Shown here: piece after piece, positions 1 through 11,290 of the stretch | Numbering within the stretch: position 1 is the first letter of the stretch | Layout of the letters: every line of letters starts with the position of its first letter | Source of the DNA: Gigaspora rosea | Taxonomy: Eukaryota; Glomeromycota; Glomeromycetes; Diversisporales; Gigasporaceae | Length of the DNA: 64,000 nt | Direction: 5' to 3' | NCBI GenBank assembly: GCA_003550325.1 | Contig: QKWP01000637.1 | Location: forward strand, 143,404-207,403 | The notes under the pieces: generated by a model | Told to the model about the DNA's origin: nothing | The model's database searches: none | The model's input: only the letters and a program-made list of their open reading frames with translations | Program-made: the position numbers and the translations under genes

Positions 1-77
1 TGACATTTCGGGCACTTACATACTACTTTTTTTGTTTTGCGTACATATTTTCCTGAACTCTCTTCGGATGACGACAT
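1..77 (-). CDS. N-terminal fragment of a divergently transcribed gene, probably transposon-borne
   Basis: The complement opens with an ATG at 77-75 and stays open to the window edge for 25 codons. It is Ser/Glu-rich at first, then basic, and reaches a C-K-C-P-K-C cluster, which resembles the start of a zinc-binding segment. Transposases of the EnSpm/CACTA and Plavaka type often have such a cysteine cluster near the N-terminus, and this gene lies head-to-head with the 650-aa gene inside an element with a CACTG terminus, so a transposase is my guess. Only the first exon is visible. The family is not proven. Confidence 0.4.
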   Translation of the reverse strand, partial: MSSSEESSGKYVRKTKKVVCKCPKC

Positions 78-1060
78 TATTATTTTACTATTATGGTTTT
101 TATATTGGGTAAAATCCGTATTGATTTTTTTGCAAGATTTTTGCAAAAAAATTTATGCTGCAATCGATGTCTTAAATACTTTTTCGAAATAAATCGGCCC
201 TATATATATAAACAATTCAAGAATTTAAGCATATCATAGATTTAAATTACCGAACACTAATTAAATCATCAGAATTAATTTTCCTTGTAATATATAATAC
301 AGTATAAATAAAATATGGAAACGATTCATTCAATCAATTCTCTTCAGAACGCGTTTATTTTTTTCTTCCCGGAACACGTCAATTTCTTCTTTTTTTTTTA
401 AAAAAAACAATAAAACACAAATATCTTCGTACAACATTATAAAAAGCATTATACAAATATAGTAATATTATGAGTACAGAAAGACTATTGATGATACGCA
501 TAGAATTCTTCGAATATTAACTGTTCACTAAATATCTTCACAAGAGAAAAACAGTTGAAAAACTTAAAGGTTGCATCAAGATAAATACGAAACATTTAAC
601 AAAGTAAACTTTTATATACGAACAGTAGAAGATATAAGTAGAATTCTTAGAATACTTACAACTTAGACCGCATAAAGATTTCAAATGAAACAAAACTCTT
701 CGGAAAGTTAAAGATAAACGTGTTATAACCATAACAAGAAAAAATAAACTTAATAACAAGAGCAGATATTCTACAAAATGTATATACCAAGTTTTTCACT
801 CATATCATTGCTATAATGAACATATCTTTTCAAATGAAATTTTTTTTTTTTGAAAAAATAGTACCAATTCGCGTATCTTCCTAGAAAAAGGTAAAATTAT
901 TTTTCTTTGCGTATCTTCCTAGTCAAAAATTAATGCATTTGTCTTTTACCTAAATATATTATAGAATTATACTATGTACGTATATAATGCATGCAACATT
1001 AAAATTTTATCCGAATACGGAAAACAATCAAACATTTATAATCATGCATTAGAATGCAAA

Positions 1061-1284
1061 CAATACCGAACCCTGATAATCATGTGACAATCAGATTGGT
1101 GCATTGTCCAAGCAAAAGGTACATTATTTTAATGTAATCGTTATTTATTTAATGATATTTAAGTGATATTAATTTAATATATATATAATGTTCAATTTTC
1201 TATTCGAGTACAGAAGAATTCCAAGGAATAATGCAGAATATGTGATAATTTGGTTATTGATAATTTCTTTCGCATATCTTCCTA
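1061..1284. repeat. Direct duplication, copy 1
   Basis: This segment recurs almost unchanged at 1646-1879. It runs from CAATACCGAACCCTGATAAT through an ATGTGACAATCAGATTGG block to a TATCTTCCTA motif. Confidence 0.85.
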
Positions 1285-1645
1285 TTATAACGATATTAAT
1301 ATAATGGTTTAATTTATTTTTATTCGAGTACGGAAAAACTTCGGATCGAGTATTTATTAAGTTCGTTCATATATCTTCCTAATGAAGTAATTTTTAAATG
1401 ATATTATAGCGATATTAATATATTATTTTAATTTATTTTTATTCAAGTTCGGAAGAACCTCGGATCAAGTAATTATTAAGTTCGTTCGTATATCTTCCTA
1501 ATTATCTTTTACCTAAATATATTATAGTATTATACTACGTATATAATGCATACAACATTAAAATTTTAACCGAATACGGAAAGAAGATCAAAGGAACGTG
1601 CATTAGAAAGCATATAATGCTCGAGTACGAAAGAAAATCAAAGAA

Positions 1646-1879
1646 CAATACCGAACCCTGATAATCATGTGACAATCAGATTGGTGCATTGTCCAGTATT
1701 GTCCAAGCGAAAGGTACATTATTTTAATGTAATCGTTATTTATTTAATGATATTTAAGTGATATTAATTTAATATATATATAATGTTCAATTTTCTATTC
1801 GAGTACAGAAGAATTCCAAGGAATAATGCAGAATATGTGATAATTTGGTTATTGATAATTTCTTTCGCATATCTTCCTA
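1646..1879. repeat. Direct duplication, copy 2
   Basis: Near-identical to 1061-1284, with about 10 extra bases where GTCCAGTATT is inserted. The two copies account for part of the motif array. Confidence 0.85.
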
Positions 1880-2163
1880 ATGAAGTAATTTTTTAAATGA
1901 TATTATAACGATATTAATATTATATTTTAATTTATTTTTATTCGAGTACATAAGAACTTCAGATCGAGTAATTATTAAGTTCGTTCGTATATCTTCCTAA
2001 TGAAGTAATTTTTAAATGATATTATAGCGATATTAATATAATTTATTTTCAGCGAAAGGTAAATTAATATTATATGCAGCTTTATTAATAAATTTTAATT
2101 ATCAGGAGACATAAGACAGATAATACAGATAATAGAAGATAATTACCATATAGCTATCGAACT

Positions 2164-2173
2164 TATAAAAAGG
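2164..2173 (+). promoter_or_regulatory. TATA-like box of the 650-aa gene
   Basis: TATAAAAAGG lies about 145 bases before the chosen ATG at 2318. A short upstream reading frame begins at 2174 but stops within 25 codons. A start site downstream of the box would give a short leader. Confidence 0.4.
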
Positions 2174-2317
2174 ATGGTATCTTTCCTAGAAAATTTCGTT
2201 GTCGATTTCAATTCAATATCTCATCCTAAAATTACTTTTCGCAACTAAATCAATCCTCTTTCACCTTTTTTTTACCTTAAAATTTTTTCTCATTAATTTT
2301 TTCGATTTCAATGTACA

Positions 2318-4582
2318 ATGGGAAAAAAAGAAAAGCAACTTCCCAAGGCTGAAAGCAGCAAGATGGCGAAGAAAAGAGCACGCAAACATAAGAAGCAAAA
2401 ATGTAAGATTTCGATAAGCCGATATAGTAATTTATTAATAATCAATTAATTATTAACTTTATATTTTTAGTAGACGCAAAGGTGATCGCTGCAGCGATTG
2501 CGGGAGCAATCGCCGCTGTTCAAGGCAAGGGGAAGAGGAAGCAAATAGAACCTGAACCACCAGAAAGCTCTAGTTCTAGTAGTGCAGGCACTACTAGTAG
2601 TGATGATGAGAGAGGAAGATCAAGGAGAGGAAGTATCAGTAGCAGAAGCAGTAGTCGTTCCAGCAGCAGCAGCAGCAGTAGCAGTAGCAGCAGCAGCAGT
2701 AGCAGTAGTAGCAGTTCTGAGAGTAATCGTCCTCCGAGACCACTAACAAGAGAGCAATCGTCCCATCTTCGGGTAAATATATTATTGCCTTCTCATGTCT
2801 TTTATGAATAGATTTACTTTATATTTTTAATTTTTATTTTATATTATTTTTTTTGCAGGCCGAAATTAAAATCTTGATAGAAGGCGGAAAGCTATCGGCC
2901 CAAAAACCGGATCCTAACAAAAATTGGTCTTCGCAAACAAAGAATATCCGGAACAATTTAATCCCATCAATAATAAAAAATTTGCCCGGATACAAACAAC
3001 ATTCGGGTGCTATCGAAACTATATTGAAATCATATCACAAGACGCAGAGGCGTACTTCAGCAATAAACTCGGATCCAGCCCTAAAAGCATACAATCGTGC
3101 ACGCATTGGGAAAAACAGTAAGGTGAACGAGGTAATAACAATTTTTTTTCTTTGTTTCATATAAATTTTTTAATTTATCATTTTTATTCATTTTTATAAA
3201 ATAATTTAGAAAAGAAGAAGGAGGCGTAAGGCATTATCATTCTTGATGAGTGCTGGAAATAAGGGTATTGGTCTGTACCCACGGGAAGATTTGGAGCGGT
3301 TTACGACAAGTCAAGGCGGAAACGCTTATCATTCTGCGGAAGAATGGGTGACAGATGAGGAAGCGACTGAAAGGGGCGGGAGGGATGGGCAAAAAATAAA
3401 AAAATTAATATGCGTGGAAAAATGGTGGCGCGGACCTCATGTAAGTCAAATATATTATAGTAATGCTAAGTTACAATTAAATTAATAATGTATCGTCCTA
3501 ATACAATACGTATTATTTAGTTGAAACAGCTATTTCATAAAAGGATCGATCCGGTTGTGAAACAGCTGCAGCCTAAGAACAATAGAATGATTCCACGCCA
3601 TTATGGTGAGAAGATTGATAGGGAAGATGTACCACCACCGGATTGTCCAAGTTGGGCATTATCCGCCGAAGCCCGAGAACTATATAATATCCCGGATCCT
3701 GACTTTGATCCCGAACTATTAAGTGGGCAAGAAGATTCACGAAAAAAAAAGAAAAGGAAAGGTGGGAATAGGCACAAGAAACGAAAGAGAAGTCATACGG
3801 CTGAGACAGAAACTGAAGAACGAGCAAGTGAAACAGGTGTAAAAAGGGGAAGAGTGGATGATGATAATAAAGTTGTATTATATGAAAGAAGAAAACCTAG
3901 AAGATCAGCAGCGTCCTCAAAAGCACCAACACCAAAATCAGCAACATCCAGATCAGTAACACACTCAAAACCGGCAACACCCACATCATCAAAACCGGCA
4001 ACACCCACATCATCAAAACCGCCAACACCCACATCATCAAAACCGGAAACACCCACATTATCAAAAACACCTATAACATCAGAAAAAACACCTAAAACAT
4101 CAGAAACAACAACAGCTACAAATGAACCATCATCATCAACGGAAGCAATAGCAGCAGCAGAAGCCTTAATATCAAAAATACCACCAACATCATCAACGTC
4201 AGCAGCCTCCTCAACATCAACACCGGTACCACCAGCAAAAATAACATTACAATTCGCCCGAGGCTCTGCAAAAAAACCAAGTAAACTGCCGTCAGAAGAT
4301 GATGCGTTAGTATTTAGAGATGAAGGAGTTGAAGCTGAGGATGGAGGTGACGATGGAGGTGACGATGGAGGTGAGGATGGAGGTGAGGACGAAAATGAAA
4401 GTGAAGGTGAAAGTGTGGTTAGTGCAGAAGCTAGTGAAAAAGTGGAAAAAGGAAAACGAAAACTGGAAGATTATGAGGACAATGAAGGTGAAGGTTGGGT
4501 TGAAAGTAAAAAAAGGAAAAAAGGGTCGCAAAAAAAGAAAGATGATAAAAAGAAAGCGAAAAGATCGAAAAGAAGGCGATAA
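2318..4582 (+). CDS. Five-exon gene for a 650-aa Ser-rich/Lys-rich protein of unknown function
   Basis: I read exons 2318-2402, 2471-2772, 2859-3131, 3210-3440 and 3521-4582. All introns are GT-AG, AT-rich and 65-90 nt long, and the spliced frame stays open to the TAA. The protein has these parts: a basic N-terminus (1-28); an Ala-rich stretch; a Ser run (about 60-110); a globular region (about 130-345) with the motifs WWRGPHLKQLF, QPKNNRMIPRHYG and PPPDCPSWALS; a basic segment with a KKKKRK cluster; PATPTSSK repeats (about 447-480); an acidic GGDDGGEDGG stretch (about 568-594); and a Lys-rich tail. This points to a nuclear, nucleic-acid-associated protein. It lies inside a CACTG-ended element beside a divergent gene, so it may be the element's accessory protein. 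I do not recognise the family. AATAAA-like sites follow the stop. Confidence 0.75.
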
Positions 4583-4766
4583 ATTAGATTTTTGTTAGAT
4601 TTATCTGTTATTGTGTTTTTTAATTTTAAAATAGTGTTTTTATCGGAATATAATAAAATTTAATAAATAATCAGTAAAATAATATAAATATCAGCCAATC
4701 GGCCAATGTGTATATAAATGTAATCAGTAAACAGTTAAATAGCAAAATTATACAAATATCATCAAC

Positions 4767-4859
4767 TATCGCCTTCGGTGATAGCAGACCGATAGACTAT
4801 AGACTCAAATATTCGGTTTAAACCTAAAACCTATCGGTCTGCTATCACCAAAGGCGATA
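4767..4859. repeat. 29-bp inverted repeat (subterminal), copy A
   Basis: The arms at 4767-4795 and 4831-4859 are complementary with one mismatch, around a 35-base loop. Both arms contain GGTCTGCTATCACC or its complement. The structure recurs at 17934-18026 in the second element. Confidence 0.85.
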
Positions 4860-4974
4860 TTTTATTAATAATAAAAAGATGATATATAATATCGGTAAAA
4901 TATACTTTAAATTTTAGGAACCGATTACTATGAATTTTATAAATATATAACTAATCATATTAAAAATCGCTAAT

Positions 4975-5077
4975 TATCGGCCAAATATTATTCAATATCG
5001 GCCAAATATTATTCAATATCGGCCAAATATTATTCAAATATCGGTCAAATATTATTCAAATATCGGTCAAATATTAT
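4975..5077. repeat. Short tandem array of an ATCGGCCAAATATTATTC unit
   Basis: Five head-to-tail units of 21-22 bases, with a GGCC to GGTC change in the later ones. This is the usual layout of transposase-binding subterminal repeats in CACTA-type elements. A matching array lies at 18142-18243. Confidence 0.8.
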
Positions 5078-5853
5078 TCTAAAGAATAAAGAAGATATGT
5101 TAAAGACTAAATAATCATTAAAAAATATAACCAATATATCAGTACAATATCGTATAAATTATGAAAAAATTTGTAAAATAGCCAATACAATATCTTCTTA
5201 TGATTTATCTAATCGTGAATTTATCACCAAAATATCAATCTAAATATCTGCCTTGTATCTTCTTTATAATTTCACTAATCTTCATACGGATATATGAGTA
5301 TTTTTTACCGACTTATAACCGATATGCAACAAATTTTCTTAAATTAGCAGCCTATCGGCCTATTTTGATCCCCTATCAATCTGCATCATATCGGCCTGCA
5401 ATCTTTATAGGCGATTTTTAGATGATATTAGGGTAATATTTTTGATTTCGACCAGTGTTATTAATAACCCTAACTCTAAACCCTAATCCTAATGCTAAAA
5501 AAACACCTAAAAAATGTACCCTAAAAAATTTTAAAATTTTGCTTAAAAAATAGAAAAATTTCATTTTAATCTGATTTCATTTTAATCTGTCACATTAATT
5601 GACTTGATCAATAATTGAGTACCAATTAATGAGCTCGAGCAACAATAGGTCAGTTAATGATCGATTATACTGATTGATCAAATAAGTATATATTTAATCG
5701 ATCAAAATATTTTTAAGGGTAGGGTCGGTTGCAAATATTTTTCATGTAACATGCAATACACAAATAGAAATCGAACATATATAAAATCTTATAACTAAAA
5801 AATATACGTTGTTAAAATTTACTTTTACACTGTGATCTAAATGACTTGGAAGG

Positions 5854-5932
5854 TATATGGGAGTGAGTCAGTAGAAAAGGGACAAATTTATTAGATAAAT
5901 TTGTCTCTTTTCTACTGACTCACCTCCATATA
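5854..5932. repeat. Near-perfect hairpin
   Basis: Two arms of about 37 bases, containing GAGTCAGTAGAAAAG and its complement, are separated by about four bases. It looks like a minimal foldback element. No target duplication was seen. Confidence 0.7.
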
Positions 5933-6024
5933 ACAATAATTATTTTTTTGTTTTATTGTATTTTCATTTATTTTTTTTTTATTTTTTTTGAAAATAATCA
6001 CAGTTAACTGGAGGAAATCACCAG

Positions 6025-6225
6025 TTACACAGATCAACATCTATATCTGATATATCGATCTCTGATATAACGAACCCTTTTATAATGAACTCTGGATATA
6101 ACGAACTCAAGATTTCTTACTTTAATATTAGTTCAGTATAACAAGAGCTACGGCTCTTAAGAAAACATAGTAATTCTATATAATGAACTTTTTTTTTGAG
6201 AATTCGGTATAGAAAGAGTTGACTG
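6025..6225. mobile_element. Fragment of a pogo/Tc1-mariner-like miniature element
   Basis: The segment has repeated GATATAACGAACTC motifs and ends in GAGTTGACTG followed by TA. The reverse complement, CAGTCAACTC, resembles pogo/Tigger-type ends. A matching left terminus is not clear, so the left limit is approximate. Confidence 0.35.
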
Positions 6226-7230
6226 TATACTCCTTTTTTTTTTATTGCTTGTGCTGTACTTTATTTTTTATTTTTTATTTTTTGCTAACAAACTTTTTTT
6301 ATTTATATACTGTATATCATATCGTTGTCGTTGTTGGTGCTTTTTTTCGTTATTTTACTAGGGTTCTACGCCAATTTCTGGTACTGTGCCATGTCGCATT
6401 CGTTAGTATGGTGTTGTGTCGCATTGGCATATCATGTTGCAGTTCGCTAGTGTTCTATCGTACTGTATTACTAGTTAGCATTGTGTTGGTTCTGTGTACC
6501 ATATTGTGTTGGTATTGTTTTGTGCCACATTTCAACGGTGTCAGATATTTGGCATTGTGTTTGTCTTCCCTTTGCTAGTGTATAGGTCATTGGCAGTGTA
6601 TAAAATAACAGATTACGGCAGCAGTGGGTTTAGATTAGGGTTATGGATAGATTTATAGTAAGAGTTAGAATAGAATTAAAATATTAGAGCAGGCTTAATG
6701 ACAAGGTTAAGGTTAGATAGTAGTGCATAGAGTTAGGATCATGTTTTGATAGTTTTGTGGGTCTAGTTGAAGGTTAGGATTAGATTACAAGGTAAGTTAG
6801 CATTTAAATTAATATTAAATTGTGGACAGATATTTATTATTAATGATGTTATAGTATTTTAAAAATGGTTTTGTACATTATATAAAAAAATATGAAATTA
6901 ATATGAAATAAATATAAAATAAATATAAAATAAATACTAATAAATATCTGATATTAGGTATAAAATAAATGCGAAATAAATAATGTTGTAAAATAAATAT
7001 AAATAACTGATAGTAAAACAGGGAAGTCTAATTGTGAAATAAGATGCCTATGAAGGTTATCTAATTTTTAATTTGATAATCGATCAATGATTGATCCAAT
7101 GATTGATCGATTATATATGCACGAGCTTATAAATTATATACTTGATCGATTATACTCGATTAAAATATATAATTAATTTTTGATCGATTATTGAAAATTA
7201 TTTTTAATCAATTATTGATCAACGATTTTT

Positions 7231-8070
7231 TTGTTGAGTCAATTTACTATTCTGAAACTAAAAAAATAACAAAAATAAATATTAGTACTGTACTAAAATT
7301 ATAAAAAAAAAGTTTCTGGACTTATGCTCCTTCAAGTTTGATACAAGTGACTCCTTTCTTGCTTTCGCTCCACTTCCTCTTTTCTCTAAATTTTTTCAAA
7401 AAAGTAGCCAATTTAGTTTACCCCGGTAAAAGATCGACATTGTTTATAGTTTTCATTTTCAGATGAACTCATAGAATGCAGCTATGTGTTTGTTTTGAAC
7501 AACTTGATGTTACTCTATGTGACAAGAATCTTACATCTATAGTTAAAGAGATATTTGAAAAAATAAAACGTATAGTCGAAAGGGTTGTATTAATACTAAG
7601 GTGAAGCTTTACAATAGAGATATACAATTGTTGCAGTTCTTATATAGTTTTTGTTTATGCCTGACATGGGCTATAATAGTGTACTTATTATAAATTGTTT
7701 CTTTTGTTCTGCCTTTTTTTTCAGTTTTTCTATTTTTTTTTTAATAGTATTGGTTTTTTGTATAGGTTTTTTAGTACTACTTCTTTTCTTGTTTTCCCTT
7801 TTATTTTCTTGATATGTTTTATTTTTCTTAGCTAGTTGGAATTTTGAAACCTTTTGCTTGAGAAGCTTAAAGAAGAAGGTTTAGGAAAAAGGTAGGCAAT
7901 CATGATAAGTTATGACATAAACGCTAATCGAAAATATATTTTAAGTATTCATGCAGAATATTTAATATAGAGATAAAGTTTACTATAGCAGATCGAATAT
8001 GAGTAATTTGGACATTAGTTACAAAGAGCTGAATTAGTTAGTATTTTGAATTTTAGATAGGCTTGAGCCG
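7231..8070. other. AT-rich intergenic DNA, no supported gene
   Basis: T-rich sequence without a credible reading frame. The block at 7380-7470 is a diverged relative of 9490-9570 (both have a TTTTTC-AAAA core followed by an ATGTTTA motif), so both are probably repeat-derived. Confidence 0.4.
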
Positions 8071-8073
8071 TAA

Positions 8074-10440
8074 GGGGGCTTCTAAAAATCAGCTAATTTT
8101 TTTTTACTATGAGCCCACCTTACCCCTACTCTACCTATCCCCGCCTGATACCCCAATCAGCCAATTAAATTTTACAATTATTAAAAAGTTAGATATAATA
8201 GTAAATAACTTTTGATCTACTAAATCAATTTCGATGATTTAACTGCCAAAATGATCCTCTCAATGAGAGGATTCTAGCAAGCCCAAAATCATTAAAATCT
8301 AATCACTTGATCCTAAAATTGGAATAGATTTGTGTTACTATAGAAGTTTTATAATTTATTAAAAAATTATAAATCATTTATAATAACACAAATTTATTCT
8401 GATCTCTGGATCCTGTGATTGGATTTTTATGATTTTGGGCTTGCTAGAATCCTCTCATTAAGCTGATTATTTTGGTATTTAAATTATCAAAGCGGCCCAG
8501 TAGATCGAAAGTTATTAACAATTAAAAATTAATTTTCAATTGTTAATAACTTTTGATCTACTAGGCCAATTTCAATAATTCAACTACCAAAATGATCAAC
8601 TCAATGATAGGATTTTAGCAAGCCTAAAATTATTAAAATCTAATTACTGGATCCTAAAATCGGAATAGATTTGTATTACTATAGAAGTTTTATAATTTAT
8701 TAAAGAATTATATGTATAATCTAGAGCCGGAATGAAAATTTCTCAATTTCTGCAAGTTAATATCTTTTGTATTGCTAACAAAACTATAGAGGCAAGTTTT
8801 CTCCTTCTAATAGTGGAAAAATCATCAAAATTGGCCTAATATATCAAGAAGTATTCTTATTTTTGTCTTTGTAGCTATATGAAATTTCTTTGCAGATCTA
8901 CAAAAAAATTTTATATGATCATAAAGACAAAAATGAGAATATCTCTTGATAAATTAGACCAATTTGGATGATTTTACCACTATTAGAAAGAGAAAACTTG
9001 CCTCTATAGTTTTATTAGCAAAACAAAAGATATTGACTTGACAGGAATTTGAAATTTTAATTTAGCTCTAGATTATAGGTATTGATTGTTTTTATTATAT
9101 TTAATATCCCCTCATGTCAACTCTTTTCAATGATCCTCTGGACCAAAACTTTTCATAAACACTGACTTATGAAAATTTTGTAGTTAGTATTTTTATATAT
9201 AACAAAACTTTATCTAGAAGCAACTTGGATACAGGACTTCAGATTGTATGTGAAATGACTGAAATAGAGCTAAAAAAGATTTCTCCTTGTGGGTTTGGTT
9301 CTCCAGGTGGAAGACTTTGTTGCTATGGAAAATGTAGTAGAGCTAAAACCCTAGAGTTTTTTATCAAAAGATGTGGAAGTTTAGACAGAAACTTATTTTT
9401 GGTTATCAATACTATTCTACAAAACGTAAAACTTACACTCTTTACAAGCTTTGGTAATCTCGATATTTCTTTTTAGTTTTTTCGAAATTTTTGCCAAAAA
9501 GTGGGAAATCCAGCTTACTCCCTTCAAAAGTTCGATAATGTTTACTCTTTTCAATTTGAAAATGCGCCTACTGAATTGAAGCCCAGTCACAAGCAAGTTT
9601 CAATGCCTGCGAAATAAACAATGAATGATACATGAAGACGAATACTATAAAAAATTTCTTTTTTTCTAGAAGTTTTTTTTAGGCATTGTTTTTTTTTTCT
9701 TTTTTTTCTTTTGTTTTGATATACATATAATACTTTGACAGATGTAGTTTCATATAGTATTATATAATTTTTATCTACTTTTCTTTTGCCCTTTGTGGCT
9801 TTTTATATTTTTTTTGTTAGTTTACATTATTAGTATAGAGTTTTTCTTTGTTTCTCTTATCTTTTATTTTTATTATTTTTGTTAGTTTTGGTTTTTTGTC
9901 TAGGTCTTGTAGTTACTTCCCTCTTTTTTTATCTCCTTTTGTTTTTCATTTTATTTGTTTTTCTTGAATGATTGAGTTTATCCCTACCATTAATGCTAGG
10001 TAGGAGGGATTTGAAGGAAATTCTCTGTCGCTCTTTGATGTGAGCTGACAAAGTTTATATCTGCTTTATCCGTAAGGTGGTGCGACCGGTTGTATGCAGG
10101 TGCTCTCGAAGTAACCATATGATATTGAATTTTCGTTTTAAGTATCATATATTAACAGGCTATAAATAGTACTCAATACTGGTTTTAATAAAATATTAAC
10201 AAGATGTATCAAAGAGTAAAAAAAAAAATGTCCCTTCATATATATATAGTATTACTATAGTAATTCTCCCTATCTCTCATAAATTACTAATTAATTATTA
10301 AATATTGTTAATAAATCTATAATTTTGGCAAAAATAATTTGTAACTTTGACCAGAATTATAAAATTTTGGTTGGAATTATATCTAATACTTCAGCTAACC
10401 CACCTACTTCTCTGAAATTAGTTGATTTCTGGAAGACCTC
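8074..10440. mobile_element. PIF/Harbinger-like element with TAA target duplication
   Basis: TAA (8071-8073) precedes GGGGGCTTCTAAAAATCAGC. The other end reads GATTTCTGGAAGACCTC followed by TAA (10441-10443). The inverted termini, and internal blocks such as the CCCACC subterminal motif and the ACTTCAGCTAAC segment, match the elements at 27785-28916 and 34066-34971. A 3-bp TWA duplication is characteristic of PIF/Harbinger. Two foldback modules (8190-8530 and 8530-8700) and a nested foldback (8715-9078) lie inside. The 83-codon frame at 9225-9476 has no recognisable similarity. Confidence 0.5.
8715..9078. mobile_element. Nested foldback element with TATAATCTAGAGC ends
   Basis: Ends TATAATCTAGAGCC and GCTCTAGATTATA are complementary. 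The arms continue inward through blocks about CTATAGAGGCAAGTTTTCTC and its complement. It has no coding potential, and no clear target duplication was found. Confidence 0.55.
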
Positions 10441-10443
10441 TAA

Positions 10444-11278
10444 TTGTATAAAACCATGGGATTAATTATATCAACCTAATAAAGTACTAGCATAATTGCC
10501 GAATTCTAAAAAAAAAAATAAAAAAAATAATAATAAAAAAAATTGAATAACTTATCTTTATACCCGCTTTGTGTAACTAGTGATCATTACTGCTGGTTAT
10601 TTAAAGTAAATATCTTTAATAAATGTAAAATATAATGTATAATACAGTAATAAATAAATAAATATAAAATTTTATATTAAATTGCAAAACCTTGTGAAAT
10701 AATGTAAAAACCTGTAAAAAAGCATAATTATATGAATATGTATCGTTTATTTTTTAAGGGTAGAGTATCTTATGTGATCTATAATATAGCAAAATAATAG
10801 CATAACTGCAAGTTGTAGATCACTGATGTACAAACTAAAAATAGATTTTGTCCAATCAAAATAATTTATATTTACTATGATATGTACATACAAAAACTAA
10901 AAATCTTCGAAGTTATAAACATTTTTTTATTTTATTAATATAATACTAAATAATTATATTAATAAAATGTTTTGCAAAATTATTACAAGCATTACTATCA
11001 AAAATTTTAGCTTTTTTCGACCATCTAAATAGACTATCTACCATGTTTTAATACGGTTACAATATACTATATAATCTATAAATAGATTATTAATAACCAT
11101 ATTTTTCATGAAGAGTCACTAGTAAACTTTCAAAAATTCGTAAATGCCATGACTTTTTGCAGTATAATTAATTGTAAACAAGCTATCAAAGTTATCTGTA
11201 AAATTTAAAGAAAAATATTTATTTTTTAGAAAAGTTTGCTTGAAATGTGCATTTTTAAGGCCGGATGAGCAAAGTTAA
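10444..11278. other. AT-rich intergenic DNA, no supported gene
   Basis: Contains A/T homopolymers and, at about 10754, a TTAAGGGTAGAGTAT block. That block resembles one terminus of the TTAA-flanked elements at 29084 and 55622, but no partner terminus was found. Confidence 0.4.
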
Positions 11279-11290
11279 TTTCACTTTATT

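Larger units (their letters stand above)
874..2190. promoter_or_regulatory. Array of TATCTTCCTA motifs in the divergent intergenic region
   Basis: Seven exact copies of TATCTTCCTA occur at 874, 912, 1275, 1372, 1491, 1870 and 1990, and a variant (TATCTTTCCTA) at 2179 lies just downstream of the TATA-like box. Most are preceded by TTCGTTCG or TTTCGCA. They alternate with a second motif of the form TTCGAGTACGGAAGAA (near 1203, 1322, 1441, 1569, 1620, 1797 and 1940). All copies have one orientation. Repeated spaced motifs between two divergent transposon genes suggest binding sites for a DNA-binding protein, possibly the element's own, but this is inference. Confidence 0.45.
1..5457. mobile_element. 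Right part of a CACTG-terminal DNA transposon (EnSpm/CACTA/Plavaka-like), left end outside window
   Basis: The right terminus at 5451-5457 reads ACCAGTG. Its reverse complement, CACTGGTCGAAAT, is the same as the left and right ends of the second element at 12001-18624. The last 960 bases (4497-5457) are also homologous to the right end of that element. The terminus is followed by TTA, which suits the 3-bp target duplications of this superfamily. Its subterminal region carries a 29-bp inverted repeat and a short tandem array of an ATCGGCCAAATATTATTC unit, as CACTA-type elements usually do. No left terminus is visible, so it must lie upstream of base 1. Confidence 0.6.
5590..7230. repeat. Intergenic DNA with scattered GATCGATTA/TAATCGATC clusters
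   Basis: Clusters at 5590-5710 and 7060-7225 repeat TTGATCGATTAT and its complement in both orientations. Between them is T-rich and G/T-rich low-complexity DNA (6230-6800) whose reading frames look like chance. I see no gene here. Confidence 0.4.

Noticed and set aside
5200..5421. 73-codon frame conserved at 18368-18589
   Set aside because: It lies in the duplicated subterminal DNA of both CACTG elements. Of seven base differences, four change the residue and most are C-to-T, so there is no sign of selection on protein.
5460..5500. CCCTAA-like telomeric repeat next to the element end
   Set aside because: Only a few degenerate units (CCCTAACTCTAAACCCTAATCC) are present; too short and irregular for a telomere.
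6219..6578. 119-codon frame on the plus strand
   Set aside because: Phe/Leu/Val/Cys-rich translation of T/G-rich low-complexity DNA; no domain or splice support.
9225..9476. 83-codon frame with several cysteines
   Set aside because: No recognisable family, lies within a repeat element, and the cysteine spacing fits no zinc motif I know.
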